This document shows positions 1 to 12,457 of a DNA stretch of 64,000 nucleotides, piece after piece (positions within the stretch are counted from its first letter, which is position 1; every line of letters starts with the position of its first letter). Origin of the DNA: Atrina japonica (lineage: Eukaryota; Mollusca; Bivalvia; Pterioida; Pinnidae); contig BROG01000030.1 of assembly GCA_030159075.1 (NCBI GenBank), forward strand, positions 1,808,501 through 1,872,500, given 5' to 3'. Under the pieces are notes generated by a model. That model made no database searches. It was given only the letters and a program-made list of their open reading frames with translations, and was not told the origin of the DNA. A program made the translations under genes and the position numbers.

Positions 1-3000
1 TCATTTATAAGTCTAAAATCAAGTGCTTATTATACAATGTATATAATTCTATGATGCAAAGGAGTCAAGCGTTTGGGTTTTAATATCAAGGACAGTTTAG
101 CAGATGCATTTGTTTATTTTTTATAGAGACAACTGGCTTGAAAAATTGTACTTTAAAACTCGCAAATTCTGTGAAAAACCACAAATTGATGAGGACAAGA
201 TGACAATCATGATAATAGGTAAATAATACTATTTTTAGATGTGTGTCAGTCTGTTCTGTGAACAAATTAATAGATATTTTTCAGAGTTTGTGCACCATGT
301 TCGTGCTAATGGATTCATCCTGCAATAGGCCTAGACATATAGCCTATACATGATGGTTGTGTAAATAGATGTTTTGGTTATATGTACACAACCACCATGT
401 AAATAGACTAGTCCCGTCTCCCGTACTTTTAATCACATAGATATGTACCAGGTAAATTTATCCTACAATAATAATTTGTCCAGTATCATGCTGTGATATT
501 ATTTGTTTAGTTAGATGGTTATGACGATGAAGTTATACTTGAGTGGTCCAAGTTGTCTTAGACTTACGCACAATTTTGACACATAAGAGTAAGTCAAAGT
601 TTCTTTGTGAGTATGGACATTCTCTTAGAGTTGCACTTAAGCGTAAAAGACTTAATGTCTCTTTGTGAATAAGACCCCTGGTGAAAAAGATTTTCAAAGA
701 AGGGTGAAAAATACAAACTTCGTAGAGAACCTTGAGTACTTTCTTCCTGTAAAGTTTCATCAAAATCACTTCAGTTGTTTCAGAAAAAATAAAGAAAATC
801 ATTTCACATTCTACATATACACATACACAATGTTCACATGAAGAATGACAACTTCGCTGTGTATGGTTTTGTTGTTGTTTATTTCAAAGTTGTATGCTAC
901 AGCTTACATATATAATATCAGTATGTAGTCCTGACAAAATTCTGTCACCTCATCTTATAAACAGCACTAGAACTTTTTCATATTTTTCATGTCAGAATAT
1001 GTTCCTATATGTGTGAGTTCAAGCTTAGAAAGTCTTAATTAATGGTTGGTAAATGTAGATCAGATAAAGGAGATGTGGACACGTGTACAGCAGTATAAAG
1101 AACCAGAACACATGTCCTAGAGACAGTGTATAAATTGTCTTTTTGCTGAGTAGGCAAATGTCATTCAATCTTCTTTCATCAAGTTAGATAAAAATAACTC
1201 TTAATGATATGCGGTGAGTTCACGTGTTATTTTATTTGTTATGGGTATCATTGAAATGAACACTGCAGTAATATGTATATTTCTAATTCAAGTCAGACAT
1301 TTAAATACATGTGATGCTTACCGTGGCTTTTATGATTTGATTCATGTGTCTTTAAGGGTAATTTTTACAATTAGAGTTGCACCATAGTTTTAAAACGGTT
1401 TAATCTAGTCTTAAGGAGTGATTTCACAGCACTATAGCATTGACATTTTTGTGGTAGTCAATGACCACTGGTCATTGGCATAGAATTATACATAGATAAT
1501 ATAAAAGTGAATAAATATTTCAGTGTTTAAAGCGATATATATGTAAGCTGTCACAATGATGATTTTTGTCCCATGATATATAGACGAGAATATGATAAAA
1601 TGGGTGTTCAAATACATTAACAAACACATAAAACATAAAAGATCTTCTTTTCAAAATTATTTGTTTTATTAGAATTTAAGTTTTTCAATACCTTAAAAAA
1701 TCTGGCTGTATTTCCGTATGCAATAACTTTTCAGATAAACTCTTTCGCCATATCACATGTGCTTCATAATTTGGTCAAGGGGATCTCGGTCCTTTACACG
1801 TTAGGTCTATCGGCAGCACTTGACACAATCGACTTATGAAAAAGTCGGCCTATTTCTATGTTTTTTTATATTTACTTTTTAAATTCAGTACATGTTTTTA
1901 CTGGAAAGTATAATGTAAAATATGTGCTTTTCAATGCTATTTCAAGTACCTGAATCAAATCGATGAATATATGAATAAAAATACCAGGTCACTAAAGAAT
2001 TTTTACCAATCTTTAATGTTATCCTGAAATGATTGCTGACATTGCCAAAATCAAAACAACTGTTAAAAGTATGTGCAAAATCTCATGCTTTGCAATTGTG
2101 CCGCCATGTCTGGTAGAGTTGAGCAGTTCATATACATCAAGAATGATACCGCCCAAAATGCAATGGGACAAGTTAAAAATGGAACGAGATCACACGATAC
2201 ACCTGAGAAGTGAACAGTTTCAGAAACGAATGTTTTAAAATGATGGAAAAGACCAATTTTGCCTGATTTAGGTATTTGCAATGCTCAGACTAATGGCGGA
2301 CAAAAAAAACCTTGATATTACGGGTCACGTTTGGCAAGATTGTTGCAATAATAAGCATACATTTGTAATTCTAACCACCATTTGGTCTCTTTGGGATATA
2401 TATGAGATAAAATATTACATAAAATGGGCATGTAATATTTTGACCTACGACAGCTCATATCGCTTTAATAATCAGCTTATTAAAGTATATATTGAGAAAA
2501 TCCCTGATGTGTGATCAGTTGTCATGGTTATCTAACACCATGTACGAAAGTGTAAAAGGGTGTGATGTGAGTATTTACACAATGGTTTTATTTTTATCTT
2601 GAAAAGTACTGATAAGAGGATATACATGTATTAATCAGATTGGCATTGTTATCTTTTGCCATGAATGATTTGCTGATAAATTGAAAATAAAAAGAATGAA
2701 AAAGAAGTAAATGGTCCAATTTCACAGATTTAAAATAAATATTTTTGATTATTTCATAGATTATTGATATTAATTCAAAAAATACCAAAGGCTCATTGAG
2801 CTATTGTGATCACTCCACCTCCATTGTCCATCCTTTCATGTATAAACTTTTCACAATTTCAACTTTATGATTTTTTCTTTCTTATAAAAGTGTTTGATGC
2901 CACACAAAATAATTTTTCAGTTTTACAACTGAAGTGGTTAGTTTTTTATGGTACAGGAGAGAACCAAGTTAACTCGTCAATCCCCGAGGTCACATTTGGA

Positions 3001-3178
3001 CCTGTCCATTTCAAAGAATGGTGAAGTCCACTGCCAAAATAAAGGGGTATGTGTATGATTTAAAATCCAATTTTTTAAATAATTCTACATGCAATATTAA
3101 CTTGTTCACTCCCAAATTATGACATTAGACCGTACTATTTATTGATTTGGGTGAGTCCAAATGTGACCACAGGGGTTG
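1..3178. other. AT-rich non-coding stretch, no gene seen
   Basis: No open frame here looks protein-coding, and I recognise no tRNA, rRNA or clear mobile element. Short frames at 2029-2238 and 2281-2514 have no recognisable motif and the low complexity expected of chance frames in AT-rich DNA. It could be intron of the minus-strand gene whose exons lie at 41-48 kb, or intergenic DNA. Confidence 0.5.
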
Positions 3179-3179
3179 T

Positions 3180-3320
3180 TGTCAGTTAAAATGTACCTGG
3201 AATAAGATCCCAAGGCCGGCAAATTTCCTCATATAAGCAGCTTAGATACAATGGGCTAGAACCTATACGGTATCTTTATAGGTGAGAGACTTCATGATTT
3301 AAAGGATGATGCTCTGTTAC
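3180..3320 (-). repeat. Decayed copy of SINE family 2
   Basis: Words such as 'ggtgagagacttcatgatttaaaggatgatgctct' in broken form parallel the tRNA-related head of the copy at 5316-5558. The part matching 'gggctagaacct' and the left part with 'aagatccc' also follow the same order. It is heavily diverged and has no clear target duplication. Confidence 0.4.
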
Positions 3321-3909
3321 CACACGGACATAGATATCCAACTCAGGAAAATGGGCAAAGTAGAATTGATGATAACAAATGCAAATCAAGAGCATATTCT
3401 CATATATGATTACAAGTTTGGCTAAGGTGAGCTTATGAAATTAAGAAAGTGAAATGTGTTAATAATGTCTGGTTCTGATGAACATTTTCTGGGAATGAGT
3501 TCATCTACAATGTCTGGACGATTAGTTACATATTTATATTGGCCAAGTGTATAATGCAATGGCAATCAGCAAACCTTACTGTACACACATTAAGAACTAT
3601 AATAACACTTAAGTATTGCTACATTATATCTTTCAGCTATATAAAATGTTAAAGGTGCACAGACCTGCTTTTGTAGTCACTGTATCAACAATGTTACATA
3701 TTGTCTAGTATAACTAATCATTTTCAAAATGACCAATAGAAGCAAAACTGCTTTGATGAAAACGAGAACCCAAAAGGGTCTAACTAGTGACCTGAGTCTA
3801 ACATTTAGTCCCCAGGGAAGGTTGGATCACAACATTCACTAATGATGTTACCTAGAGAGATACATGATTGTCAAAATTTAAAAACTGACCATTACCAATA
3901 AACTGGAAA

Positions 3910-3910
<1 letters not shown>

Positions 3911-3991
<81 letters not shown>
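3911..3991. repeat. (TA)n microsatellite
   Basis: About 40 uninterrupted TA dinucleotides, directly visible. It lies 90 bp from a long CA run. Confidence 0.97.
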
Positions 3992-3997
<6 letters not shown>

Positions 3998-4076
3998 ATT
4001 TTGGTTATCTCGATTTTCCTGATATCCTTAAGGAATAGGGGTGGTCCCTTGAACTTCAAGACAAAAAGATTCTACT

Positions 4077-4080
<4 letters not shown>

Positions 4081-4143
<63 letters not shown>
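4081..4143. repeat. (CA)n microsatellite
   Basis: About 31 uninterrupted CA dinucleotides. The poly-His/Thr open frame across it is an artefact. Confidence 0.97.
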
Positions 4144-4144
<1 letters not shown>

Positions 4145-4239
4145 ATGCATGTTTTTATCTTAGATGCATCCAAGTTAATTCCTTCTGGGGAAACTTGACT
4201 TGTTTTTCACCAAATGTTTGATATATTACAGAGATCTGT

Positions 4240-4276
4240 AAATCACAGTGGTCTCAGAAGACAAGTTTCACTGTAC
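4240..4276. repeat. End fragment of TA-target MITE
   Basis: The segment with 'gtggtctcagaagacaag' followed by 'tttcactgta' closely matches the right end of the MITE at 8995-9159 ('ggtctcttaagacagg', then 'ttccactgta'). No clear left end was found, so this is a fragment or a strongly decayed copy. Confidence 0.4.
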
Positions 4277-4774
4277 TATATCCTCCATGTTTTCTTGCAA
4301 ATGCTTAAATTATTTTTGATTGACTTCTAGAGTAAATTAATCTCTTTCATTATCTGATAAGGTGTGTTTGGGTAATCAATCATGAAAGTTGACACTCACA
4401 TGATAGTCAAAATCTTACAACTTTTCCATATTTATGAATCACCTTTTCAGTCTTGATAAAACTGACTGTTCAAGGGACCTTTGATCTCATTAAAACTTCA
4501 TTCTGTTGATTAAATATGCAATAAACAGTATTGATTTATTGATTTTAAAATGTCCAAATCTAAGATTCGGGACAATATGTGACTAATGGGTCAATTAAGG
4601 AAACTCTAATTCATTCATAAATTATTACTATTGTAACAACCAAAGCCTTTTAGTCTGTCTTTCAAAGGGTCAAAAACTTATTTCTGGGTTAACTTATTTT
4701 TTTGTGAGGACAAGTTAATGAGCACAATTTGAGCAGAATTACATCAACTTATTTATAACTTTACTGCAACACTT

Positions 4775-5110
4775 TTTATGCCCCCTGACCTGAAAGGTCT
4801 GCTGGGGGGCATATAATGTTTTGATCGTCCGCCTTTCTGTCTGTTTGTCAGTAATTCCGTCCTGCTTACATATAAAGTGTAATATTTCAAGTTTGGATTG
4901 TGATATAGTAACCAAACTTCAACTGTTCATCTAAGGGTTGCTTACGCTTCACCGACATCACATGCCCCTGGAGTTGCACTTCACCGCCATCACATGCCCC
5001 TGGAAGTGCACTTCGCTGACATCACATGCCCCGTGGGATGGGGGAAGGGGGTATTTTTTTTGGCTAACATAGAAATTTGTTGGGACCAGGGGCATTTGTG
5101 TACTGTGTGA
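4775..5110. repeat. Interspersed repeat shared with 47430-47700
   Basis: It contains 'catcacatgcccctgg' units beside 'ctaagggttgcttac', 'gtaaccaaacttcaactg' and 'gtaatatttcaagtttgg'. The same words occur in reverse complement at 47430-47700 ('aggggcatgtgatgtcag', 'gtaagcaacccttag', 'caagtttggtgactg'). The 'catcacatgcccc' motif is repeated three times in tandem at 4956-5032. I do not recognise a named family. Confidence 0.7.
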
Positions 5111-5315
5111 GACTTACGTAGTTTATGTACGGAACTCCCAAAGTTTTAGACTGTAAAATTAGCATGTTTTCAATATCTTTTTACCCCAAAAATATAAAAC
5201 TTAATGAAATTCTGTGAAAATATGCAATACACTAGGATATCATCTACCGTTGCTGTAATTAGTAGTCTGGTAATAAAATTATAAAACATCTCCACGAAGT
5301 TAGAAGGAGGATAGT

Positions 5316-5558
5316 TTGATTTGAATAGTGTTTTATCCCACACTCAACAATTTTTCAGTGGGCAGTTTTTAGTGGTGGAGGAGAGAGGCTGGTTACAATG
5401 TACCCAGGAAGAGACCACCTGCCTTCTACAAGTAAATTGACATTCTCACAAAAATCAGCTTAGCTTCCAGTGGGGCTAAAACCTGTGCTGACCAGAAGTG
5501 AAAGACTCCATGGTTCAAAGCATGATGCTCTAACCACTTGACCATAAAGGCCCCTTGG
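5316..5558 (-). mobile_element. tRNA-derived SINE, family 2, near full length
   Basis: On the minus strand the element begins 'ggggcctttatggtcaagtg' and continues 'gttagagcatcatgctttg', a tRNA-like head with an A-box resembling those of Ser/Leu-type tRNAs. The B-box region ('ggttttagcc') is degraded. The body runs through 'gtggtctcttcctgggtac' to a conserved tail 'attgttgagtgtgggata' with 'aaacactattcaaatcaaa'. The same order is seen at 9184-9434 on the plus strand, and fragments lie at 3180, 26866 and 49028. The tail recalls sequence common in molluscan SINEs, but the family name is not assigned. Confidence 0.7.
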
Positions 5559-5679
5559 AGAGGTGGCAATAAGGACTTTAGTGTACATTATGAATGGTCA
5601 ATTGTTATAAATCAGATCACAGATACTTAAAACTTTCATTGCAATTCCATACTCACTGAGTTATTGATCTATAACAAGA

Positions 5680-5850
5680 CCTGTTAATATACATAGAATC
5701 TCACCTTGAAAGAACTAAAATATGGCATTATCAAACTAAGACCCCCTAATATGTAATGGAACCCCACCTGGGGAGGACTAATATAAGGCATCAGTATATA
5801 CTACATCCTGCTAATCTATTACAGTATCCCACCTGGGTAGGACTAAATTA
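5680..5850. repeat. Short tandem repeat, ~65 bp, 2-3 diverged copies
   Basis: Two clear copies carry 'taatggaaccccacctgggg' with 'aggactaatataaggcatca', and 'ttacagtatcccacctgggt' with 'aggactaaatt'. A weaker copy precedes them ('agaatctcaccttgaaagaact'). Copies differ at many positions, so the array is old. Confidence 0.55.
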
Positions 5851-5859
5851 CACCAAAGG

Positions 5860-8800
5860 TATTATATATCTTCAATGAAGCAAAAAGTTATTTTCTTGTT
5901 TGTAATGCCCATCATATTTCATATTACAACATTTGCTGATTAATTAGATGACTTCCACATGTACTCCTCACTAATTAAAAGTTCATGTACATCATACCAG
6001 GTGGTTAACTGTCTTCTTTCACAAGTTACCTGGTAGAAAGGTCAAACTTCTAATTTCATGTAACTTTATGTGTTTGGTAATGACATGTATGAATTTACAT
6101 CGTATTTGAACATATTTACATTGAACAAAATGAATAACCAATCAATGTATTTATTCACTTTTACAAGAAAATCATAAGTGTGACACAAAAACTTTATATG
6201 TGATTGATAAAAAATAAAATATGTTTCCTAATCACTAAAATCAAAAAGTTTTACGAACGGTTATATAGTCAAAATAATGAAATAAAAGTTGAGCTTGAGT
6301 ATTGAGTAGATTTGGTGACTTTGGGCCCTGGGATTTGAATTTCAAGGTCAAAGTTTAAGTCAAGGGTAATCAAAAGTACCATAATAGTACATAATAATAT
6401 TTGATAATAAACAAATGTAATACATAAATTGTAATGAAATTCTTCATTTCCAGAGTGTACAAACGCTTTGTCTGCAGTTCACTTTCATGCATTGCATTTC
6501 AAAATATTTAAACACTGCACTCTTTCAAATTAGATATGAACTAAAAGAATGACAATTATGATAAAACTGCTATATACAGTAATTGAGATTTTTCTAATTA
6601 ATGGAGCTACACATGCAGGTACCTGCATACTACACCCATTCATAAAAATATCTGTCCTAGGATCATGTCACATTCACACTATAAATTTGTGATAATTGCA
6701 TGAAATATGAAAATCACAAAATAATCATTAATGAACTAAGAGTTCAGTGAAAGTTTTAAACCATCCTTCATAATATTTTAGCACATAATATATAAGTGTA
6801 ATCTATAATTAAAAGTTGAAGTTTGATCTAAGGTTGGTGAGTACAAAAATATGTCCTGAAATGAACATTAAATCTGTTAATTACACACTATAATTGACTG
6901 ATCCAATAAACTAGTAAAGAACATTACATTAAGGTACCAGAGGGTGAGAGGGTTAATTTACATGATGACTTATAAACAACCGGAATTTTATTTGCTATGA
7001 AGATTTAGATCATATTCAACAACTTTCCTGGTTACAATGCATCTGGATATACAAAAGTATTCAGCAAGTAAACTGTTAAACTTTCCCACATGATCTGTTT
7101 CTCAATCTATCTATATCTCTCCCTCCCCCCTCTCTCTCTCACTCTCTCTGTAATAGAAAACCAAATATGTCATCTAACACTTAAGTTTTTTGTTTCTGTA
7201 TTATATAAAAATATATATCATGATCTGTAAATGCAGTGTTATATTTCAATCTGTCAGGAATTGTTCTCACAATCAAATAACAGATAAAAACACAATGACT
7301 CTATAAAAACACAGGACATTTTAATGCTAACGAGTGCTGCAAGGTCTTTAAGGTCTTAATGCAGAGTCAGGATCGACACAATATTGTTTCACAATATAGA
7401 TACAGAACTATTACAAACTGTCAAAAACTGATGTTAAAACAATATTGATACTATGCTTATTTTTGTTCCTCACATTAATTACATGTACTTTTTCAAAAGG
7501 TATGCATTTATGTCATACAGACAAAATGTTGTCTATCAAATGTTTGATTAAATGGACATAAATTTCATGACGTAAATTAACATACAATGTACTTTTTGAT
7601 GTATAAGCATTGTTGGACTGAGGTACTCTACCTAATTGAGATGCTCCTTTGTTTAAATTTACAAATACCTTGTAACTACCGTAAAATCTTATACATATAT
7701 TTCATATCAACTTTACTTTGCGATATCACATTTTCATGACATATCCAAAAATTTATGATTTTTTTTATTTTAGAGGTGTAGAAGACATTAATTTCACAAG
7801 TTGCAGGGTAATATTAAACATGATGAACAAATAAAGAGGGATGTCCCTAGTATAACAGAGGGCATGTATGTATCTATTGCCTTTTTCAGAAATTGACTTC
7901 TTTAAATAAAGAATACCCCTGGCAATGATGCGCATACTACATGTTTTCAAGTAATACCTCAATAGCCACACTGTTGTTGTATCACTATAAAGCCTATACA
8001 TAAACATTTATATGAAAATTTTTCACTGAATATTCAAATTCAAATGGAAAAACTACACTGGAACACATGGTTCAAATCAATGACCCTGATAGTATGGAAG
8101 AAATATTCTGATAGATTAGGTACAATCTTTATTTATTTTTCGATTAACAAACAGATTTATGGAACTTAAAGACTCCAGTGTTGGTTGTGATGCATGATGG
8201 GTGATTACTGTGGAAGGTAACAGGAATACCCAAAGAAAACAAATGTGTAGAAATCAGGGACTGCCAATTACCCTGACCAATCCTAATATCAAACCCAGGT
8301 TGCATTAGTGAGTGCACTTACTACTGCAATTCGCAGGCACTTTAAGAAAAATAAATCCTAAGACATTTAGATAAATTATGTACAGACCATATCAAGTTTA
8401 CCTGACCTTCTATTTACTGGTAAATCGGAAGAAATAAACAATAGTAGTCTAGAAATGCAGACAATGTCTAATGATAGAGTGTATGAATTTTTAATCTGAA
8501 AGTGTGAACTGATGTCAAGGCCTAATTGAGTAAACAAAGTATTAATGATGGAAATAACCATGATCAATGTGTTAAAACATATGTAAAGAGAAGATTGAAG
8601 ACAAACTTCCATCATGAATCATAAGACGCATGTTTTTTCCCTTTTTTACTGTTTTTTCGTCCCCCCTGATCAAAGATTTGTTATAATACTGGTTTTGGTC
8701 TGTCCTCCATATTTTACATTTACATGTATCTCATAAATTTTGGGCCAATGAAGATGAAGTCATTGCATATGGCTAAATCATAAAGTTTATACAATTTATA

Positions 8801-8990
8801 ATTTTTCTATGACTGTCTAACTCATTTATCTCAATAAATGTCAAAAAATGAATGAAACCCTGCACAAAATTAAAAAGCATTAAATCAACATTGGTGTTGT
8901 TATGAAAATGCTTTAAATGGGATTGTTTGCATTTGGCTACGCTTCGGAAATTTGTTTTAAACAAAATCATGTTGTGTTTCTGTTATTGAC
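5860..8990. other. Non-coding stretch, no gene seen
   Basis: AT-rich sequence with a short (CT)n tract near 7120-7150. At 6290-6340 the words 'gttgagcttgagt', 'attgagtaga' and 'tttggtgactttggg' match, in reverse complement, 48560-48610, so a dispersed repeat is present. Minus-strand frames at 7765-8007 and 8376-8615 show no recognisable domain. Confidence 0.5.
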
Positions 8991-8994
8991 AAAA

Positions 8995-9159
8995 CAGTGG
9001 AATCTGTCGTAAAAGACCATCCTGTCTGTCAAAGAAATGTAGACTCTCTCGATAAATGGTCTCTCAAAAGAGGATTTAGTTAAAGGATTGTATAATTATG
9101 TGGTCTGAGAAGACAGGTGATCTTTTCATGAGAGTGGTCTCTTAAGACAGGTTCCACTG
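8995..9159. mobile_element. TA-target MITE (CAGTGGAA ends)
   Basis: It begins 'cagtggaatctgtcgtaaaa' with 'gaccatc' and ends 'gtggtctcttaagacagg' with 'ttccactg', giving short terminal inverted repeats. The inner words 'agaccatc' and 'ggtctc' recur in its relatives at 16945, 18206, 22200, 45257 and 49700. The right flank is TA; the left flank is now AA. CAGT ends with TA targets fit the Tc1/mariner-pogo superfamily. There is no coding capacity. Confidence 0.65.
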
Positions 9160-9183
9160 TAATACATGAAATTTTGGTCATCT

Positions 9184-9434
9184 GTGGGGTCTCCCTGGCC
9201 ATGTTGTTAGAGTTTTGTGCTTTGAACCAAGAAGTCTCTTATTTCTGATCAGTGCAGGTTTGAGTTCAGCTGTAAGCGAAGCTGATTTTTTAGATAAAGT
9301 TTCTGAGTTTACTTGCGGAAGGCCAGTGGTCTCTGCCTGGATACATTGTAACCTGGTTCTTTTCACACCATTGTTGGCCACCATCATATAAGTGAAAACT
9401 TTTTGAGTATGGTGTAAAACATTATTCAACATTC
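9184..9434 (+). mobile_element. tRNA-derived SINE, family 2
   Basis: Same order as the minus-strand element at 5316-5558. The head is 'ggggtctccctggccatg' with 'ttgttagagttttgtgctttg', then 'gtgcaggtttgagttcag', which resembles a B-box. The body has 'ggccagtggtctctgcctgg' and the tail 'gagtatggtgtaaaacatta'. The open frame on the opposite strand is a shadow. It is diverged and no clean target duplication is visible. Confidence 0.65.
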
Positions 9435-9439
9435 AGGCC

Positions 9440-10689
9440 ATTTGTGTCAGTTATTTTCTTGTTCTATAAACAAGTTGAAACAGAAATATACATGTACTTA
9501 ACATACATTGAATGAAATGCAACTTAAAACAATGAAAAGCATTCTTTTCCTGTAAAACCAAATCAAAGAATTTAACCTATCAGATGGGTTAAGCTACTTC
9601 AAATGAATGTAAAAAAGTCCTAGTGCAGTTTTGTAGGGAAAAAAAGACATAATAAACATAATAACAAACAAACCAGGAACAAGAATACCTTTGTTTAAAG
9701 TGTAATTACACCTGATCTTTTTGATTAATTATTTCATTTAACTCAATTTAAATTCTTGAAACATAAGACCTATACACTGAACTAATGATTTGATAAACAT
9801 TAATTACTATCAGGTAAGGCGTAGAACCATTAGCAGTGAATTCGGTGACAAGATTTACTTCACTAAGTGATGTTTTTTATTGCCAAATGATATGTAAACA
9901 ATCTAAGAACAAACGTCAGTGAATAGACGCACACACCTAGGATTTGTTTGTTTTGCCAGGTCTTTTTTATTTCTGTTCTTTCTGGGAAGTGAAGGTCATG
10001 TGAGTGATTTCCTGTGTTGAAGACCTATTCAAGATATGTTTGAAGCGCAACATGTATGAAATATCAATGTATGTATAAAACCATGCCAACAACAATTCTC
10101 GTTTTGTTCATGTCAGAATATGTATCTTTGTTTTTACCCTGACATTTCCATAACAAATATCTATTGCATGTTTCCTTTAATACTTACAAAAAATGTTGTA
10201 ATTCAAAGAACAAAACAAACAAAAAGAATTTGTTGACTGGTAAATATGTTGAGTAATGTCAATTTTATGGAAAAATAAGCAAATTAACATTATAAATAAA
10301 TGAATAAATACATAAGTGAACAGAATTATAAATTATATAAATTAAGAACTAAAATTAAAATAAAACAAAAGGAATGAAATAAAGTAAAACAATATTACAT
10401 AAAAAAGGAAACTAAGTAACTAGATATTACAAAGATCACCTCTTCGTAACCATAGCATTTAAAATAGATTGAGTCCAAAATGAGACAAATTTACAAGAAA
10501 TACAGAACTAGTATCTGAAGCATATCATGTTCTAAGAATCAAAACACATCTATATCATTTGTGAGTTTAGTTGGAGCATGATCAGCAGAAGCAGGTAAAT
10601 CTCAACCAAACTTCTTAACTGAATGTCTATTTCAGAGTGTTCATATTCCCCAGGGCCCAAAACTTGGTAGAGGTGATCTAAATGCAAAC

Positions 10690-10736
<47 letters not shown>

Positions 10737-11560
10737 ATAATAATAATATAGAAAATTTAAAATCTAGCTGTGTATTTAATAAAATGTTGATTTTTAGGGT
10801 AAATATTCTGGAGGACTAAATTCATTCTTAATGATTTTCAGTATACAAACCTGCATGATAAAATACAAATGATAAAATACAAACCTGCATGATAAAATTA
10901 TCTTTATGATGAATAATTAGGTGGAGTAGCAAATGCTACAAAATAAAATACATGTGTAAATTAAAACACATGATGAAAAGTTACTAATAACTATATCTTA
11001 TAACATTAGATATAAACTGAAAAATGTCATCAATGATAAATAATCATTACACGAACAATAATATATTAAACATTATTTTTAAGCATATAAAATTCCTTGG
11101 CACATGCCTATCAATGGTTTAAAAAATGCTACAAATCTAGCTTCGCCCAACATTAATTCTAAGACCAGTTGTCCAAAAACATAAAGTATGGCATAAACTT
11201 GTCAACCAAACAACAGTATCATACACACCTATTTCTATCTGTATTCAAATATATTTGACCATTGACATTTTGGTGGAGAAATCTCAGGCAACGTAATTGA
11301 AACACCAGGTAATGTTTTTGTCAGGTAAATCTATAGGTTAGAATTATAGTTTAAGAATTTATTGTAGTATGCTGACTTTAACCACAGAATGACAAGAATT
11401 ATAAACATGTACATAAATGTAGACCAGTAAATTGTCTGTAATAGATAAAGCATAAAGCAATTATTCTACAAAATATTCCACCTAAAACTTTGAACTTGGT
11501 CTTACTGATCTCTGTACATAACTGATTTCAGAAGATGATGCACCAGAAAACAGCAATGAA
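9440..11560. other. Non-coding stretch with a 41-base poly(A)
   Basis: No gene is seen. A run of 41 A residues lies at 10691-10731. Sequence before it has no recognised retroelement and no matching target duplication was found, so it may be a simple repeat or the tail of an unrecognised retrocopy. Short duplicated words 'acctgcatgataaaat' occur at 10850-10895. Confidence 0.5.
10691..10731. repeat. Poly(A) run, 41 bp
   Basis: Directly visible A homopolymer followed by a short ATAATAATA tract. The poly-Phe frame on the opposite strand is an artefact. Confidence 0.95.
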
Positions 11561-11652
11561 TTAAACCCATTCACCCCTAAAGACACATTTAGACTGGTCT
11601 AAGTCATTGATTTACAGAATAGTCCATTGTTTTTCAGAGGTTGATGAGTTAA
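11561..11652. mobile_element. ~92-bp TTAA-target MITE
   Basis: TTAA lies at both ends. The left arm is 'cccattcacccctaaagaca' and the right arm 'ttcagaggttgatgag', which are imperfect inverted repeats. The core 'gactggtctaagtcattgat' with 'ttacagaatagtcc' is shared with copies at 18457, 18911, 19720, 24111, 30622 and 48248. TTAA targets are typical of piggyBac and some Kolobok elements; superfamily assignment is inference. Confidence 0.8.
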
Positions 11653-12199
11653 AGAATTGTGCCTGAAAATACACCCTTGGACCAAGGTCAGTAGGTTAAT
11701 GACCTTGACAGATTCAGAGGTGAAATAAAAAAATATGTACAAAATATGAAGTCAATTTCAGTGCCATTGAATTTTTTTTGGGGGAGTGGGGGATGGAGGG
11801 GCATACAATGGTCTTCTCTACATGACATAAAATATTGATGAAGCTGCAGTACAGATCTAGATTTTATCTACTTCTGATTTCCCAACCTATTTACAGCCAT
11901 ATCCCCTAAAGCCCTACCCAAAGGTAATGAAGATCACAATACCAGCATTTATGAAAGTTACCCTAGATATGCTATGATTCCAACATAGAAGAGAATTGGA
12001 TTAGCAGTTTTCAAACAGTTTAAAATGTGAAAAATGCACATTTGGATAATGACAAATAAAAACAGATCACAACAGGTCACCTGAATGAAAAATTGAGCTC
12101 TATAATTACCAAACTTCAATAGCAAAGTTTGTCCTGAAGAAATAAGTACATGGATGAACATCTCATAAGGGTTGTCAACCAATAAAGACTTTTATAAAG

Positions 12200-12457
12200 G
12201 TTTTTATAGATACAGATGCAGGGGTTAAAAATTCCACAAGTCCCAAGTCCGAGACTTAAGTTCGGGTTCGGACTTGGCATCTAGAAATACCTGAAGACCT
12301 GGGACTTGCCTAATCTGCATTAATCAAAAATTTTACTGTATAACTTATTAACAAACTTCAGCACAGACTTTGAAATTTCTCAGTTGGAATTGCCAGAAAC
12401 TTTCTTTCTAAGTCCCGGACTTAAGTATCTACAGATAAAAAAGAATTTTGAATGCCT
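12200..12457. other. Left flank of the 30-bp array
   Basis: It contains palindromic-looking words ('aagtccgagacttaagttcg', 'gtcccggacttaag'). The segment 12350-12395 ('cttcagcacagactttgaaa' ... 'cagttggaattgcc') reappears inside the array at 14897-14955. No gene is recognised; the plus-strand frame at 12384-12725 mostly reads the array. Confidence 0.6.

Noticed and set aside
4001..4198. Frame with a poly-(Thr-His) run
   Set aside because: It is a reading of the (CA)n microsatellite.
5095..5160. Minus-strand mini-exon with acceptor 'attttacag' and donor GTAAGT
   Set aside because: It lies in or beside an interspersed repeat and its 11 codons match nothing recognisable; splice-like signals this short are common by chance.
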